Source: Amycolatopsis oliviviridis (GTDB lineage Bacteria > Actinomycetota > Actinomycetes > Mycobacteriales > Pseudonocardiaceae). Taken from it: 64,000 nt of DNA. The stretch spans positions 124,001 through 188,000 of the forward strand of contig NZ_BNAY01000007.1 in NCBI RefSeq assembly GCF_014654365.1. The letters run 5' to 3'. Below, one piece after another: positions 62,893 through 64,000 of this stretch. The position numbers were made by a program, and so were the translations under genes. Every line of letters begins with the position of its first letter. The stretch's first letter is position 1. The notes beneath the pieces were generated by a model. It saw nothing but the letters and a program-made list of their open reading frames with translations, had not been told where the DNA came from and did no database searches.

Positions 62893-63999
62893 TCAGTCGT
62901 CGATCGACCAGGTCAGCGTGCGTTCGTCCGGTTCCGGTCGCGGTGACCAGCGCACGGCGACCACGCGGGTGGCGTCCGGCAGCACGTAGACGGTGTGCCC
63001 GCCGAGCGTCTCGCCCGGCCGGACGCCGATCTTGTGCGGCGGCCGCGAGGTCAGCGAGACCGGCGCCTTCGCGATCGGCTTGCCGTCCGCGGTGAGCAGT
63101 TCGAGGTAGTTGTCCGGAAGCGACACGAACGGGATGTTCCCGCGGTTGGTGATCTCGGTGTGCACCACGACCGACCGCTCCCCGGTCTCCAGCGAGTAGC
63201 CCGCCGCGCTGAACAGATAGTCGGCCGGGTCCTGGACCTCGAGCAGCTGGACGGTGAGCTGCTCGCCCTCCAGTCCCTGGGTCTCCATGACGTCGCCGGT
63301 CTTGCCCTTCTTGCCCTCCGGGGCCTGCCGCGGCGAGGGCTGCTGCTCGTCGCCGCGGGCCCAGGACGAGGTCTGCGGGACACCCCAGGTGCTCATCACC
63401 GGGTCGGCGGGCGCCGGCGGGGGCGCGAACTGCTGCTGCGGCGGGGCGGGCGGACGCTGGAGCGGAGGCTGCTGAGGCGGCGCCATCGGCTGGCGCACCG
63501 GAGCCGACGGCGGACCGGGGTAGCGGCCCGACGGCGTGCCGTGCACGTTGTAAGCGCCCGACGGCGTCCCCTGGACGTTGTACGGACCGGAGGGCGTGCC
63601 TTGGACGTTGTGCGGCCCGGAATGCCCCGGCGGTCGCTGAGGCTGAGGGGGCTGCTGGGGCTGGGGAGGCTGCTGAGGTTGTTGCTGTGCCCACGACGGC
63701 GGTGAGCTCGCGATGGCCGCCCGTAACCCGTTCGGGTCGCTCTCCACGCCGACGAGCAGCGGCAACCCGCTGCCGGAGAGGGCGACCAGGCGGTACGCGA
63801 CCTCACGCGGATCCATGCCGACCTTCGCCGCGAGTTCGTGCACGGCCGCCTTGCCCAGGTCCGCGAGGGCGGCGAGCAGGCGGATGTCCACGGGATCGGT
63901 CACGGCCACGTCCGGGAACGCTACCGTCTCGCTCCGGGCACCGTGGGAGTGGCCGCCCACGCGCGGCAAAACCCGGCTTCGGTAGTACGCGGTCTCCAT
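62893..63999 (-). CDS. HTH / Pro-Gln-rich / DUF4352-like protein of unknown function (start uncertain, at window edge)
   Basis: A protein of up to 368 residues in three parts. Residues about 36-85 (DIRLLAALADLGKAAVHELAAKVGMDPREVAYRLVALSGSGLP) look like an AsnC-type helix-turn-helix. A low-complexity Pro/Gln linker with three copies of a 10-residue GPxNVQGTPS unit spans about 100-160. The C-terminal domain, about 240-368 (LTVQLLEVQDPADYLFSAAGYSLETGERSVVVHTEITNRGNIPFVSLPDNYLELLTADGKP), resembles DUF4352-type immunoglobulin-like domains. ATG 63999 is one base from the edge and may not be the true start; GTG codons further in are alternatives. Confidence 0.65.
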   Translation of the reverse strand: METAYYRSRVLPRVGGHSHGARSETVAFPDVAVTDPVDIRLLAALADLGKAAVHELAAKVGMDPREVAYRLVALSGSGLPLLVGVESDPNGLRAAIASSPPSWAQQQPQQPPQPQQPPQPQRPPGHSGPHNVQGTPSGPYNVQGTPSGAYNVHGTPSGRYPGPPSAPVRQPMAPPQQPPLQRPPAPPQQQFAPPPAPADPVMSTWGVPQTSSWARGDEQQPSPRQAPEGKKGKTGDVMETQGLEGEQLTVQLLEVQDPADYLFSAAGYSLETGERSVVVHTEITNRGNIPFVSLPDNYLELLTADGKPIAKAPVSLTSRPPHKIGVRPGETLGGHTVYVLPDATRVVAVRWSPRPEPDERTLTWSIDD

Positions 64000-64000
64000 T

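Noticed and set aside
63530..63620. Tandem repeats as a CRISPR or intergenic repeat
   Set aside because: They are 30-bp in-frame repeats that encode a 10-residue unit inside a protein linker.

Overview
The window is high-GC, gene-dense chromosomal DNA from an actinomycete. Gene content and order fit the Pseudonocardiales, most likely an Amycolatopsis-like organism: his and trp genes running into lgt, a translational T-box before a long class-2-type ileS, ftsZ-pgeF-yggS-sepF-yggT-divIVA, a SigK/RskA system, and a SAM-IV riboswitch. This placement is inference from the genes; no rRNA is present to settle it. I see no prophage, insertion sequence, CRISPR array, tRNA or biosynthetic gene cluster.

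Region by region. 1-4.7 kb, minus strand: the end of an ABC ATPase, a quinone-oxidoreductase-like enzyme, a SigE-type ECF sigma factor with a membrane partner, and a secreted beta-propeller phytase. 4.7-14.2 kb: a TetR regulator, then hisF-(membrane protein)-hisI-(DUF1304), a DUF3592-like protein, a second TetR with a clear operator, and trpE-(membrane protein)-(18-codon ORF)-trpC-trpB-trpA with coupled stop/start overlaps. 14.2-19.1 kb: a glutamine-synthetase-like enzyme divergent from an amidohydrolase and an M20 peptidase, then lgt. 19.1-31.6 kb: a short-repeat array, a two-gene redox operon, gltBD behind a roughly 200-nt leader, a methyltransferase/MerR pair sharing one operator, and two secreted hydrolases. 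31.6-34.4 kb: class II DAHP synthase and a WS/DGAT acyltransferase.

34.6-40.7 kb holds the most interesting locus. It is a rearranged version of the mycobacterial sigK region: cyclopropane synthase plus DUF1295 on one strand, and FAD oxidase, DUF1365, sigK and rskA on the other. The two arms diverge from a pair of promoters with identical CCGAAT -10 boxes, 15-bp spacers, and start codons exactly 7 nt downstream. Both transcripts should therefore be leaderless and driven by SigK itself. The locus occupies the place where ftsQ normally precedes ftsZ.

40.9-46.5 kb is the downstream half of the division cluster. 46.5-50.6 kb carries an FUSC-like membrane protein and an HNH/DUF222 nuclease with an SOS-box-like site. 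50.6-62.8 kb carries T-box/ileS, a penicillin-binding protein, a winged-helix regulator, a CPA1 antiporter, an M23 peptidase, SAM-IV with a class V aminotransferase, lspA and an rluD-type gene. The window ends in a proline/glutamine-rich protein of unknown function.

Two themes cut across the window. First, many 3' ends carry long, nearly perfect palindromes of a few recurring sequence families, including one 57-bp element present twice without a single difference. Second, several promoters place the -10 box 6-7 nt from the start codon, implying leaderless mRNAs.
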